Below, piece by piece: positions 18,339 to 27,888 of a stretch of DNA of 33,341 nt. The stretch's first letter is position 1, and every line of letters starts with the position of its first letter. This stretch comes from Comamonas sp. lk. Lineage in GTDB: Bacteria > Pseudomonadota > Gammaproteobacteria > Burkholderiales > Burkholderiaceae_C. A program made the position numbers and the translations under genes. The notes under the pieces are model-generated. The model had not been told where the DNA came from, did not search any database, and saw nothing but the letters and a program-made list of their open reading frames with translations. The DNA is taken from positions 1-33,341 of the forward strand of contig CAMDHS010000004.1 of NCBI GenBank assembly GCA_945898115.1, read 5' to 3'.

Positions 18339-19132
18339 GCAGCCTGCCACCCGCCATCAGCGACCAACCTGTGCTCAAGCTCCTGAACGTAGAGAGCGCC
18401 TACGGCCCGATCAAGGCCATTCGCGGCGTGAGCCTGCAGGTGCGCCGGGGCGAAATTGCTGCCGTGCTGGGCTCCAACGGCGCGGGCAAAACCACAATTC
18501 TGAAAACCATCTCCGGCATCATCGACCCGCGCAAGGGCTCGATCGAATTCAAGGGCCAGGACATCACGGCCAAAGACCCGTCCTTCATCGTGCAACAAGG
18601 CCTGAGCCATGTCCCTGAGGGGCGCGAGGTGTTTCCGCTCTTGAACGTGCACGACAACTTGCTGATGGGCGCCTACACCCGCAGCGACCGCGACGGTGTG
18701 GCCCGCGACATCGAAACTGTGTTTACTTACTTTCCGATCCTGCGGGAACGCAGCGCGCAAGACGCCGGCCTGCTCTCGGGCGGTCAGCAACAAATGCTGG
18801 CCATCTCGCGCGCGCTGATGGCCAACCCGGACCTGATGCTGCTGGACGAACCCAGCCTGGGCCTGAGTCCCAAGCTGACCAAAGAAATCTTCGAGATCGT
18901 GGTGCGCATCAACCGCGAGCGCGGCACTACGATTTTGCTGGTGGAACAAAACGCCAATATGGCGCTCAACGCCTCGGACTACGGCTATGTGCTGGAAAAC
19001 GGCCGCATCGTGATGGAAGACACCTGCGCCCACCTGCGCGAGAAAGACGACATCAAGGAGTTTTACCTCGGCCTGAAAGAATCCGGCGTGCGCGACGAGC
19101 GGCGCTGGAAAAAGAAGAAAACCTGGCGTTAA
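18335..19132 (+). CDS. livF: ABC transporter ATP-binding protein (LivF-like)
   Basis: GSNGAGKTTILKTISGIIDPRKGSIEFKGQDIT, LSGGQQQMLAISRALM, LLLDEPSLGLSP; ATGA overlap with livG. Confidence 0.94.
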   Translation: MSSLPPAISDQPVLKLLNVESAYGPIKAIRGVSLQVRRGEIAAVLGSNGAGKTTILKTISGIIDPRKGSIEFKGQDITAKDPSFIVQQGLSHVPEGREVFPLLNVHDNLLMGAYTRSDRDGVARDIETVFTYFPILRERSAQDAGLLSGGQQQMLAISRALMANPDLMLLDEPSLGLSPKLTKEIFEIVVRINRERGTTILLVEQNANMALNASDYGYVLENGRIVMEDTCAHLREKDDIKEFYLGLKESGVRDERRWKKKKTWR

Positions 19133-19226
19133 GCCTGCGTACTCTTATGCACATGCGCACCCCTTTTACCCCCTTAACCCGCCCCCTGTTACAGGCCGGC
19201 GCCACCGCGCGCTGGCAAGGATCCGT

Positions 19227-21083
19227 ATGACGCAACTTTGGGATTTGAGCCACATCCAACCCCAGCACGAAGTGGTGCTGTCCGGGGAAACCATTCCCGC
19301 CATGTTCTGGAACGCCGTGGCCCAGCGCGGCCCCACCGTCTGGATGCGCCAAAAGCACCTGGGCCTGTGGCGCAGCTGGACCTGGAACCAGACCGGGCAG
19401 GCGGTGCAAGAAATTGCCGGTGGCCTGCTCAGCCTGGGCTTTGCCAAGGGCGAGTGCGCGTCCATTTTGGCAAACACCTTGGTGGAATGGGTTTGGGCCG
19501 ATCTGGCGGTGTTGTCGGCCTGCGGCGTGTCCAACGGCATTTACCCCACCGATGCAAGCAGCCAAGTGCACTATCTGTGCGAAGACTCGCGCACCACAGT
19601 GCTGTTTGTTGAAGACGACGAGCAACTCGACAAGGCGCTCGAAGTGCGCGCCCAGTTACCGCTCTTGCGCAAGATTGTGGTGTTTGACATGGAAGGCCTG
19701 CGCACCCTGGACGACCCGGCCATCATCAGCCTGGACGCCCTGCGCGCCCTGGGAAAAAGCTATTTGGCTGCGCACCCCGACGCCTTGAAGTCGCGGCTGC
19801 AGCAATGCCAGCCCGAAGACTTGGCAATTTTGGTTTACACCTCAGGCACCACTGGCAAGCCCAAGGGCGCCATGCATTTGCACCAGGGTCTGGTCTATAC
19901 CGTGCGCGGCTACAACACCTTGGTATCGCAAGACGAAACCGACGAGCGCATGTGCTTTTTGCCCCTGTGCCATATTGCCGAACGCATGGGCGGCGAGTAC
20001 TTTGCGCTGTACACCGGCTCCAAAATCAACTTTGTGGAAAACCCCGAAACCATTCCTGAGAACGTGCGCGAGATCGCGCCTACGGTGTTTACCGCCGTGC
20101 CACGGGTGTGGGAAAAGTTTTACTCGGGCGTCATGATTTCGCTCAAAGAAGCCGGCGTCCTGCAGCAGGCGGTGTACGCCTGGGGCATTGGTGTGGGCCA
20201 GCGCATTGCGGACCTGGTGCTGGCGGGCAAGCCCGTGGGCCAGGGCTTGCGCATGCAGTTTCGGATTGCGCAGTGGCTGGCGCTCAACAATGTGCGCAAG
20301 CTCATAGGCATCCACCGGGCACGCTTTTTGGTCACGGGCGCGGCGCCCATTTCGCCGGATCTGGTGCGCTGGTACTTGGCGCTGGGCGTGCCCATGCTTG
20401 AAGTTTGGGGCATGACTGAGACCTGCGGCGCCTCCACTGGCGTACCTGCCACCGGCATGCGCCCGGGCTCGATTGGCCCGGCGGCCGGCTTTAACGAAGT
20501 GCGCTTGGACCCGACCACGGGCGAGATTTTGGTACGCGGCAAAAACGTGTTTGCCGGCTACCTGAACCTGCCCGAAAAAACCGCCGAGACGATCGACGCC
20601 GACGGCTGGCTGCACACCGGCGACGTGGGTGTGCGCGACCCGGATGGCTACTTCCGCATTACCGACCGGATGAAGGACATCATCATCACGGCCGGGGGCA
20701 AGAACATCACGCCCAGTGAGCTGGAAAACGACCTCAAGTTCTCGCCCTACATCACAGATGCGGTGGTTATTGGGGATAAGCGTCCTTACTTGACCGTGAT
20801 CATCATGATCGACCAAGAGAACGTGGAAAAATTCGCGCAAGACCAAGACGTGCCCTTTAGCAACTACGCCAGCCTGACGCGCGCGCCAGAGGTGCAGGCG
20901 CTGATCCAATCCGAGTTGGAACGGGTGAACAAGAAGTTTGCCCGGGTCGAGCAGATCAAGAAATTCTTCCTCCTTGACACCCAGCTCAGCGCGGAAGACG
21001 AGGAACTGACGCCCACCATGAAACTCAAGCGCAAGCTAGTCGAGAAGAAGTACACACCGCAGATCGAAGCCATGTACCGCTGA
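19227..21083 (+). CDS. AMP-dependent acyl-CoA synthetase (long-chain fatty acid-CoA ligase type)
   Basis: AMP-binding motif LVYTSGTTGKPKGAMHLHQGL; MTETCGASTGVP; WLHTGDVGVRDPDGYFRITDRMKDIIITAGGKNITP. Confidence 0.93.
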   Translation: MTQLWDLSHIQPQHEVVLSGETIPAMFWNAVAQRGPTVWMRQKHLGLWRSWTWNQTGQAVQEIAGGLLSLGFAKGECASILANTLVEWVWADLAVLSACGVSNGIYPTDASSQVHYLCEDSRTTVLFVEDDEQLDKALEVRAQLPLLRKIVVFDMEGLRTLDDPAIISLDALRALGKSYLAAHPDALKSRLQQCQPEDLAILVYTSGTTGKPKGAMHLHQGLVYTVRGYNTLVSQDETDERMCFLPLCHIAERMGGEYFALYTGSKINFVENPETIPENVREIAPTVFTAVPRVWEKFYSGVMISLKEAGVLQQAVYAWGIGVGQRIADLVLAGKPVGQGLRMQFRIAQWLALNNVRKLIGIHRARFLVTGAAPISPDLVRWYLALGVPMLEVWGMTETCGASTGVPATGMRPGSIGPAAGFNEVRLDPTTGEILVRGKNVFAGYLNLPEKTAETIDADGWLHTGDVGVRDPDGYFRITDRMKDIIITAGGKNITPSELENDLKFSPYITDAVVIGDKRPYLTVIIMIDQENVEKFAQDQDVPFSNYASLTRAPEVQALIQSELERVNKKFARVEQIKKFFLLDTQLSAEDEELTPTMKLKRKLVEKKYTPQIEAMYR

Positions 21084-21136
21084 TTGGCCCCGTTTATTCG
21101 TTTTTCCCTTCCCAAACTTTTTATTTGAGAGCCTGT

Positions 21137-22312
21137 ATGCAACGCAATTTTTTCAAGCTATCGACCCTGGCCGCCCTCGCGCTGGGACTTTTGGCGGTCG
21201 CCCCCCTGCACGCCGCCGAACAACAAGGCGTGACAAAGACCGAAATCGTGGTCGGTACGATTCAAGATCTGTCCGGCCCGTTGGCGGGCTACGGCAAACA
21301 GTCGCGCAACGGCATGCAACTGCGCATTGACGAGCTCAATGAGCAAGGCGGCGTGCACGGGCGCCAGATCAAGCTGCTGGTCGAAGACTCGGGCTACGAC
21401 CCCAAGCGCGCGGTGCTCGCTGCGCAAAAACTCGTGAACCAGGACAAGATTTTCATCATGGCCGGCCACCTGGGAACCGCCCAGAACAACGCGGCCATGC
21501 CCATACAGTTTGAGAAAAAAGTGGTCAACTTCATGCCGCTGACCGCCGCACGTGAAATGTACGAAGCACCGAACGAGCTGAAATATGCCTTGCTGAGCTC
21601 GTACTACGACCAGATGCGCCTGACCCTGCCCCAGATGGTTGCCGACAGGAGTGCCAAAAAAGTCTGCATCATTTACCAAGACGACGAATTTGGCCTCGAA
21701 GTGTTGCGCGGCAGCGAAGCCGGCCTCAAAACCATCAACATGGAATTGACCGAAAAAACCTCGTTCAAACGGGGATCGACCGACTTCTCCAGCCAGGTGG
21801 CCAAAATGAAATCGGCCTCGTGCGAGTTAGTGGTGCTGGGCACCATCATCCGTGAAACGATTGGCACCGTGGCCGAGGCCCGCAAGACCGGCTTCAACCC
21901 CGTGTTCTTCGCATCGGTGGCCGCGTATACCGACCTGATCCACAAACTCGGCGGCAAGGCCATGGACGGCATTTACGCCACCATGGTGGTGCAAAACCCC
22001 TACACCGACGAGGCTTCGCAGCCCATCCGTTTTTGGGCTAACAAGTACAAGACCAAGTTCAACGAAGACCCCACCGTCTTCTCGGCCTATGGCTACATCA
22101 TGATTGACATCATGATCCAGGCGGCGCAAAAAGCCGGAACCCAATTGACCACCGACAGCTTCGTCAAGGCCATGAACACCCTAACCGTGCAGCCCGATTT
22201 TTTTGGAACTCCTAAGCTGACGTTCACCAACACCAAGCGCCTGGGCAGCGAGTTCTCGCGCCTGTCCCAAATCCAGGACGGCAAGTGGAAGCCGGTGGCT
22301 AACGGCAAGTGA
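21137..22312 (+). CDS. Periplasmic substrate-binding protein, LivK-like (paralog 1)
   Basis: Signal peptide then VTKTEIVVGTIQDLSGPLAGYGKQSRNGMQLRIDELNEQGGVHGRQIKLLVEDSGYDPKRAVLAAQKLV. Confidence 0.93.
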   Translation: MQRNFFKLSTLAALALGLLAVAPLHAAEQQGVTKTEIVVGTIQDLSGPLAGYGKQSRNGMQLRIDELNEQGGVHGRQIKLLVEDSGYDPKRAVLAAQKLVNQDKIFIMAGHLGTAQNNAAMPIQFEKKVVNFMPLTAAREMYEAPNELKYALLSSYYDQMRLTLPQMVADRSAKKVCIIYQDDEFGLEVLRGSEAGLKTINMELTEKTSFKRGSTDFSSQVAKMKSASCELVVLGTIIRETIGTVAEARKTGFNPVFFASVAAYTDLIHKLGGKAMDGIYATMVVQNPYTDEASQPIRFWANKYKTKFNEDPTVFSAYGYIMIDIMIQAAQKAGTQLTTDSFVKAMNTLTVQPDFFGTPKLTFTNTKRLGSEFSRLSQIQDGKWKPVANGK

Positions 22313-22323
22313 TTTTTCTCGGC

Positions 22324-22346
22324 GGCGGGCCCTTAGGGCGCCCGCC
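22324..22346. repeat. GC-rich hairpin between the two binding-protein genes
   Basis: GGCGGGC-ccttagggc-GCCCGCC, no T-tract. Confidence 0.6.
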
Positions 22347-22417
22347 ACTGCGTGTTTACCCCAGTTGCCACGCCTATCGAAGACCTTGATAATTTTTCGC
22401 AACCCTAGGAGAAACCC

Positions 22418-23602
22418 ATGACCCTGAAACCCGGATTCATAGTTGCCGCTTTGGCGGCGCTCGCTTTCACCGCTCCCGTTGCCATGGCCCAACAGCAAGG
22501 CGTGAGCAAGGACGAAATCACCCTGGGCTCGATCCAGGATCTCTCAGGCCCCTTGGCCGGCTTTGGCAAGCAAGCCCGCCTGGGCATGATGCTGGCCGTG
22601 GACGAGATCAACGAGCAAGGCGGCCTCAACGGCCGCAAGATCAATCTGCTGGTCGAAGACCATGGCTATGACCCCAAGAAAGCAGTCCTCGCGGCGCAAA
22701 AGTTGGTCAACCAGGACAAGATTTTCATGATGCTCGGCCACATCGGTACAGCCCAGAACATGGCCGCCATGCCGGTGCAGTTTGAGAAGAACGTGATCAA
22801 CTTCTTCCCCATCACCGCCGCGCGCGAAATGTACGAGCCCTTTCACCGTCTGAAGTATTCGTTCGCCGCCACCTACTTTGACCAGATGCGTATCGCCCTG
22901 CCGAATTTGGTGAAAGAAAAAAGCGTCAAGAAAGTCTGCACGATTTACCAAGACGACGACTTTGGCCTGGAAGTGCTGCGCGGTGCAGAGGCTGGCCTCA
23001 AAACGCTGAACATGGAGTTCACCGAGAAGACCTCTTACAAGCGTGGCGCCACTGACTTTTCCTCACAAGTGTCCAAGCTGCAATCCAGTGGCTGCGAATT
23101 GGTGGTGCTGGGCACCATCATCCGCGAGACCATTGGCACGATCGGTACCGCACGCAAACTGGGCTTTAGCCCGGTGTTTCTGGGTTCGAGCGCCGCTTAC
23201 ACCGACCTGATCCACAAGATTGGCGGCAAGGCTATGGACGGGCTCTACGCCACCATGACGGTGCAAAACCCCTACCTCGATGAGGCCTCGCAGCCGATCC
23301 GCTTTTGGGCCAACAAGTACAAGACCAAGTTCAATGAAGACCCCACCGTCTTCTCGGTCTATGGCTACATCATCGTCAACACCTTTGCCAACGCTGCCAA
23401 CAAAGCGGGCAAGAATTTGACGACGGACAGCTTCATCAAGGTGATGGACAGCCTGACGGTGGAGCCAGACATCTTTGGCGCAGCGCGGTCTACCTTTACC
23501 GCCACCAAGCGCCTTGGCAGCGACGCATCACGCTTGTCGCAAATCCAGGACGGCAAATGGGTAGCGGTGTCTGGCTATGTGAGCGCCTCAGCAGTCAAAT
23601 AA
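22418..23602 (+). CDS. Periplasmic substrate-binding protein, LivK-like (paralog 2)
   Basis: VSKDEITLGSIQDLSGPLAGFGKQARLGMMLAVDEINEQGGLNGRKINLLVEDHGYDPKKAVLAAQKLV; closely similar to the preceding gene along its whole length. Confidence 0.93.
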   Translation: MTLKPGFIVAALAALAFTAPVAMAQQQGVSKDEITLGSIQDLSGPLAGFGKQARLGMMLAVDEINEQGGLNGRKINLLVEDHGYDPKKAVLAAQKLVNQDKIFMMLGHIGTAQNMAAMPVQFEKNVINFFPITAAREMYEPFHRLKYSFAATYFDQMRIALPNLVKEKSVKKVCTIYQDDDFGLEVLRGAEAGLKTLNMEFTEKTSYKRGATDFSSQVSKLQSSGCELVVLGTIIRETIGTIGTARKLGFSPVFLGSSAAYTDLIHKIGGKAMDGLYATMTVQNPYLDEASQPIRFWANKYKTKFNEDPTVFSVYGYIIVNTFANAANKAGKNLTTDSFIKVMDSLTVEPDIFGAARSTFTATKRLGSDASRLSQIQDGKWVAVSGYVSASAVK

Positions 23603-23642
23603 ACCACGCTCCGAGCGCCTCGCCCCGAGGCCTCTTGTAAAT

Positions 23643-23678
23643 AAAAGCAGCGTGGACACGTTCCTGCTGCTTTTTTTG
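23643..23678 (+). terminator. Rho-independent terminator of the liv/ligase/binding-protein locus
   Basis: AAAAGCAG-CGTG-GA-CACG-TTC-CTGCTTTTTTT nested stem followed by T-tract. Confidence 0.75.
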
Positions 23679-23733
23679 TCACAAATATTGCCCTCACAGC
23701 GCGGCATCAGAGCGGGCGCGCTACATTTAGCCC

Positions 23734-25962
23734 ATGGGTAAATCGCAAAATTCATTTCCGAAGACCCCAGAGCCGGTCAAGACTGCATCGTCTGGCTTTA
23801 GCGGGCTGATCGAGAAACTGGACTACCTCTCCGAGTCCGAGGTGGCGCAGGTGCGTCAGGCCTACCGCTTTGCGGATGAGGCACACCTGGGCCAATTGCG
23901 CAGCAGCGGCGAGCCCTACATCACCCATCCGATTGCAGTCGCCAGCCAGTGCGCGGAGTGGAAGCTCGATGCCCAAGCCCTGATGGCCGCATTGATGCAC
24001 GACGCCATGGAAGACTGCGGCGTCACCAAAGTTGAGTTGATTGAGAAATTCGGCTCGCCCGTGGCCGAATTGGTGGACGGACTGACCAAGCTCGACAAGC
24101 TGTCCTTCAACACCCGCGAAGAGAACCAGGCGGAGTCTTTTCGCAAGATGCTGCTGGCCATGGCCCGCGACGTACGCGTGATTCTCATCAAGCTGGCCGA
24201 CCGCACCCACAATATGCGCACCATGGGCGACATGCCGCGCGCCAAATGGTCCCGCATAGCGCAGGAAACGCTGGACATTTACAGCCCGATTGCCCACCGC
24301 CTGGGCCTGAACCAGACCTACCGTGAGTTGCAAGACCTGGCTTTTTGCCACCTGCTGCCCTGGCGCTACACCGTCTTGTCCAAGGCGGTGCACAAAGCGC
24401 GCAGCCGCAGACGTGATCTGCTGCAAAAAGTCAAAAAAGAGATGGAAGCCACCTTTGCCGCCCACGGCATGCCGGTGCGCCTTGCCGGGCGCGAAAAGTC
24501 GCTTTATTCCATTTACCGCAAGATGCACGACAAGCACCTGAGTTTTGCGCAGGTGACCGACGTCTACGGTTTTCGGGTGCTGGTGCCGCAAATCACCGAC
24601 TGCTATACGGCGCTGGGGCTTTTGCACCAGTTGTACAAACCGGTGCCTGGCAAGTTCAAGGACCATATCGCCATTGCCAAGGTCAACGGCTACCAGTCGC
24701 TGCACACCACACTGGTGGGGCCAGCCGGCATCAACGTCGAATTCCAGATGCGCACCGAGGCCATGCACCTGGTCGCCGAATCGGGGGTAGCGGCACACTG
24801 GCTCTACAAGGTCAACAACCCGCAAGACAAGGCCAATGACCGCCTGGGCACGCAGTGGCTGCAGTCACTGCTTGACATCCAGGACGAAACGCGCGACGCA
24901 GCCGAGTTCTGGGAACACGTGAAGGTGGACCTGTTCCCCGATGCGGTCTATGTATTCACGCCCAAAAGCCAGATCATGGCTATGCCGCGCGGCGCCACCG
25001 TGGTGGACTTTGCCTACGCCATCCACAGCAATGTGGGCGACCACACGATGGCAGCGCGGATCAACAATGAGCAGGTGCCGCTACGCACCACCCTGAAAAA
25101 CGGCGATGTGGTGGAAGTCGTCACTGCACCCAATGCCACACCCAACCCGGCCTGGCTGGGTTTTGTGCGCACAGGCCGTGCACGCTCCAAGATCCGCCAC
25201 CATCTCAAAACCATGCAGCTCACCGAGTCCGAAGAACTCGGCAGCAAACTGCTGGCCCAGGCGCTGCGAGCTGAGGGCATAGAAAGCTTTCCTGATCCAC
25301 AAACCCACGCGCCTATTTGGGACAAGCTGCTGCGCTTTACTGGCAGTAAAACGCGCCAGGAGCTCCTCACCGACATTGGGCTGGGCAAGCGCATTGCCAA
25401 CATCGTGGCCAAACGCCTGGTGCTCTTGCTAGGCGACGTGGGCGAGCGCCCAGACGCATTGCTGCTTACACGCGAACGCTTTGGCGCGAGCAACGCCAAC
25501 GGCATGGGCACACTCACGCTGGACGGCAGCGAGAACGCTTCCGTCAAATTCGCAGTGTGCTGCCGCCCCATTCCGGGAGACAGCATCTTGGGCTACCTGG
25601 GCAGGGGTGAAGGCCTGGTGGTACACGCCGCCGATTGCCCAGCGGCCAAGCGCTTGCAGCACAAGGACGGCGAACGCTTCATGGGCGTGGAGTGGGCCGA
25701 TGAGCTGTTGAGGCCCTTTGAGGTGGACTTGGCGGTGACGGTAAGCAACGGCAAGGGCGTCATGGCCCAGGTCGCGTCCGCCCTGTCAACGTCTGAGGCC
25801 GATATCGTGCATATTGAGATGGCACCTGACAGCGCCCAAGACGTCAAGGAGCTGCATTTTGTGATCGCAATCCGGGACCGCGCCCATCTCGATGTGGTTC
25901 TGGCCAAGCTCCAGCGCTCGCCTGTGGTGATGCGCGCGCAACGCAGTAAAAAAGCAGTTTGA
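23734..25962 (+). CDS. spoT: RelA/SpoT-homolog (p)ppGpp synthetase/hydrolase, SpoT-like
   Basis: HD-domain LMAALMHDAMEDCGV; synthetase GREKSLYSIYRKMHDKHLSFAQVTDVYGFRVLV; TGS domain DLFPDAVYVFTPKSQIMAMPRGATVVDFAYAIHSNVG; C-terminal ACT-like region. Confidence 0.93.
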   Translation: MGKSQNSFPKTPEPVKTASSGFSGLIEKLDYLSESEVAQVRQAYRFADEAHLGQLRSSGEPYITHPIAVASQCAEWKLDAQALMAALMHDAMEDCGVTKVELIEKFGSPVAELVDGLTKLDKLSFNTREENQAESFRKMLLAMARDVRVILIKLADRTHNMRTMGDMPRAKWSRIAQETLDIYSPIAHRLGLNQTYRELQDLAFCHLLPWRYTVLSKAVHKARSRRRDLLQKVKKEMEATFAAHGMPVRLAGREKSLYSIYRKMHDKHLSFAQVTDVYGFRVLVPQITDCYTALGLLHQLYKPVPGKFKDHIAIAKVNGYQSLHTTLVGPAGINVEFQMRTEAMHLVAESGVAAHWLYKVNNPQDKANDRLGTQWLQSLLDIQDETRDAAEFWEHVKVDLFPDAVYVFTPKSQIMAMPRGATVVDFAYAIHSNVGDHTMAARINNEQVPLRTTLKNGDVVEVVTAPNATPNPAWLGFVRTGRARSKIRHHLKTMQLTESEELGSKLLAQALRAEGIESFPDPQTHAPIWDKLLRFTGSKTRQELLTDIGLGKRIANIVAKRLVLLLGDVGERPDALLLTRERFGASNANGMGTLTLDGSENASVKFAVCCRPIPGDSILGYLGRGEGLVVHAADCPAAKRLQHKDGERFMGVEWADELLRPFEVDLAVTVSNGKGVMAQVASALSTSEADIVHIEMAPDSAQDVKELHFVIAIRDRAHLDVVLAKLQRSPVVMRAQRSKKAV

Positions 25963-25968
25963 GCCTGT

Positions 25969-26544
25969 TTACGGCGGAGTAACTGGCACCGCAGCCACAG
26001 GATATTCCACCGCCAACACCTCAATTTCAGCAACCCGGTCGGGCATCACCAGACGCAGTACGTCGCCCACACGTGCCTTGAGCAAGGTTCGCGCTATGGG
26101 CGAGACCCAGCTCACCTCGCCTAGGGCGCTATTGGCCTCGTCTATGCCCACAATTTTCACTGTGCGCTCCAAGTCGGCGTCGTCTACATAGGTCACGGTG
26201 GCGCCAAAGAAAATTTGGTCGTTGCCAAAGTGCAGGCTGGGTTCGGCGATTACAGCCAACTCCATCCGCTGGGTCAAAAAGCGGATGCGCCGGTCGATCT
26301 CACGCAGGCGTTTTTTGCCGTAGATGTAGTCCCCGTTTTCCGAGCGGTCGCCGTTGCTGGCAGCCCAGTGCACTGTGTCCACTACTTTGGGGCGCTCCAC
26401 GTCAATCAGGCTTAGCAGTTCGCTGCGCAGCGCGGCATAGCCGGCGGGGGTGATGTAGTTTTTACCGCCGGGCGGCAGTGCGGGCAGCTGCAGTTCGTCG
26501 TCTTCATCGGCGTCGTCGCTTTCCTTGGTAAAGGCTTTGCTCAT
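25969..26544 (-). CDS. greB: Transcription elongation factor GreB
   Basis: YITPAGYAALRSELLSLIDVERPKVVDTVHWAASNGDRSENGDYIYGKKRLREIDRRIRFLTQRME. Confidence 0.95.
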   Translation of the reverse strand: MSKAFTKESDDADEDDELQLPALPPGGKNYITPAGYAALRSELLSLIDVERPKVVDTVHWAASNGDRSENGDYIYGKKRLREIDRRIRFLTQRMELAVIAEPSLHFGNDQIFFGATVTYVDDADLERTVKIVGIDEANSALGEVSWVSPIARTLLKARVGDVLRLVMPDRVAEIEVLAVEYPVAAVPVTPP

Positions 26545-26553
26545 GCCCCGTCT

Positions 26554-27873
26554 TTAGTTGGCACCGAGCACCACGGTAGCCATGCTTTGCGGCTGCAGGG
26601 TGCGGGCAAAAGCCTGGCGAATGTCGCTGGTCGTGACGCGCTGCACTTGCTCCGTCCAGCTGTCCAAAAAGTTCAGCGGCAGATCGTTCCAGGCGATGTT
26701 GGCCACGTTGTCAAGCAGCTTGCGGTTGGTGTCAATGCGCAGCGCAAAGCCGCCTATCAGGTTGTCCTTGGCCGCCTGCAGCTCTTGCTCGCTGGGGCCC
26801 TCGGCCACAAAACGCTGCAACTCGCCGCGCAAGATGTCCAGGGCTTGCTGCGCCTGGTCGGGCCGGGTTTGCAGGCTGATGGTGAAGGCCCCCGCGTGCA
26901 GGCCCGGCGCAAAGCTGCTGTAGATGCCATAGGTCAGGCCGCGCTTCTCGCGCACTTCTTCAGTAAGGCGTGCAGTAAAGCCGCCACCGCCCAAAATATG
27001 GTTGCCCACCAGAAAGGCAAAGTAGTCGGGCGAATTGCGTTTGATGCCGGGTTGGCCCACCAGCACATGGGCCTGCGCCGAGTCAAAGGCAATGCGTTGC
27101 TCCGAGGGGCCCGCCAGCGGCTGCACTTCATCCACCGGTCCTAAGGTCGGGCAGTCGCCAGAGGGCAGGCGAGACAGCAGCGTGGCCACCAGCGCATCGG
27201 CCTGTGCCCGGTCCACAGCGCCCACCATGCTGATGCGCGCATAGCATGCGCGCACCGCCTTCGCGTGCAAAGCATGCATGTCGGCGCTGCTGATGTTGTG
27301 CAAATCCGCTTCGGTCGTGTCGCGGCCATAAGGGTGGCTGCCATACACCGCTTTGCCAAAAGCGCGTGCGGCCACGGTGGCTGGGCGGGTGTTTGCTTCT
27401 TTGATACTGGCAACCATTTTGGGCCGGTCGCGCTGCCACAGCCTGTCTGGAAAGGCCGGCTCACCCAACTGGCGCGCGGCGAGAGTGCCGGCCTGGGCCA
27501 GCACGTCGGGGTAGCTCAGGCTGCGCAGCGAAAAGCTCAGGCGGTCACTGCCGGCATTGGCAGAAAAGGACGCGCCCAGATCGGCCCAGGCCTCGCCTAA
27601 TGCGTTTTCGTCGAGGGCGCTTTGGCCGGCAGCTTCCTTGACGCCATTGCGCGTGGCAGACGCCATCAAACCGGCCAGACCGGTTTTACCCAAGGGGTTA
27701 CGCCGCTCGCCCGCGTCGAAGTTGAGCTGCACATCGACCATCGCAATGCCCGGGCTTTGCACCAGATAGACCCGGGCGCCACTCGCGTGTGTCCAATGTT
27801 CGATCGGCAAGGCGGCCCAGGCGGCAGGGGCCAGCAGCAAGGCTAGCGAAAAAATACAGGTTTTGAAGTGCAT
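26554..27873 (-). CDS. M16-family peptidase-like protein lacking a recognisable HxxEH motif
   Basis: Signal peptide; M16 fold motifs (VQLNFDAGERRNPLGKTGLAGLMASATRNG, HILGGGGFTARLTEEVREKRGLTYGIYSSFAP); the HxxEH position reads GLAGLMAS. Confidence 0.9.
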   Translation of the reverse strand: MHFKTCIFSLALLLAPAAWAALPIEHWTHASGARVYLVQSPGIAMVDVQLNFDAGERRNPLGKTGLAGLMASATRNGVKEAAGQSALDENALGEAWADLGASFSANAGSDRLSFSLRSLSYPDVLAQAGTLAARQLGEPAFPDRLWQRDRPKMVASIKEANTRPATVAARAFGKAVYGSHPYGRDTTEADLHNISSADMHALHAKAVRACYARISMVGAVDRAQADALVATLLSRLPSGDCPTLGPVDEVQPLAGPSEQRIAFDSAQAHVLVGQPGIKRNSPDYFAFLVGNHILGGGGFTARLTEEVREKRGLTYGIYSSFAPGLHAGAFTISLQTRPDQAQQALDILRGELQRFVAEGPSEQELQAAKDNLIGGFALRIDTNRKLLDNVANIAWNDLPLNFLDSWTEQVQRVTTSDIRQAFARTLQPQSMATVVLGAN

Positions 27874-27888
27874 GGTGTGTGTGCCAGT

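Noticed and set aside
19842-20909. 355-aa minus-strand ORF opposite the acyl-CoA ligase
   Set aside because: Shadow ORF of a gene with clear AMP-binding motifs.
21137-23602. Tandem similar genes considered as an assembly duplication artefact
   Set aside because: The two copies differ throughout at protein level and have different flanks, so this is an old paralogous duplication.
23752-24825. 357-aa minus-strand ORF opposite the RSH gene
   Set aside because: Shadow ORF of a well-supported housekeeping gene.
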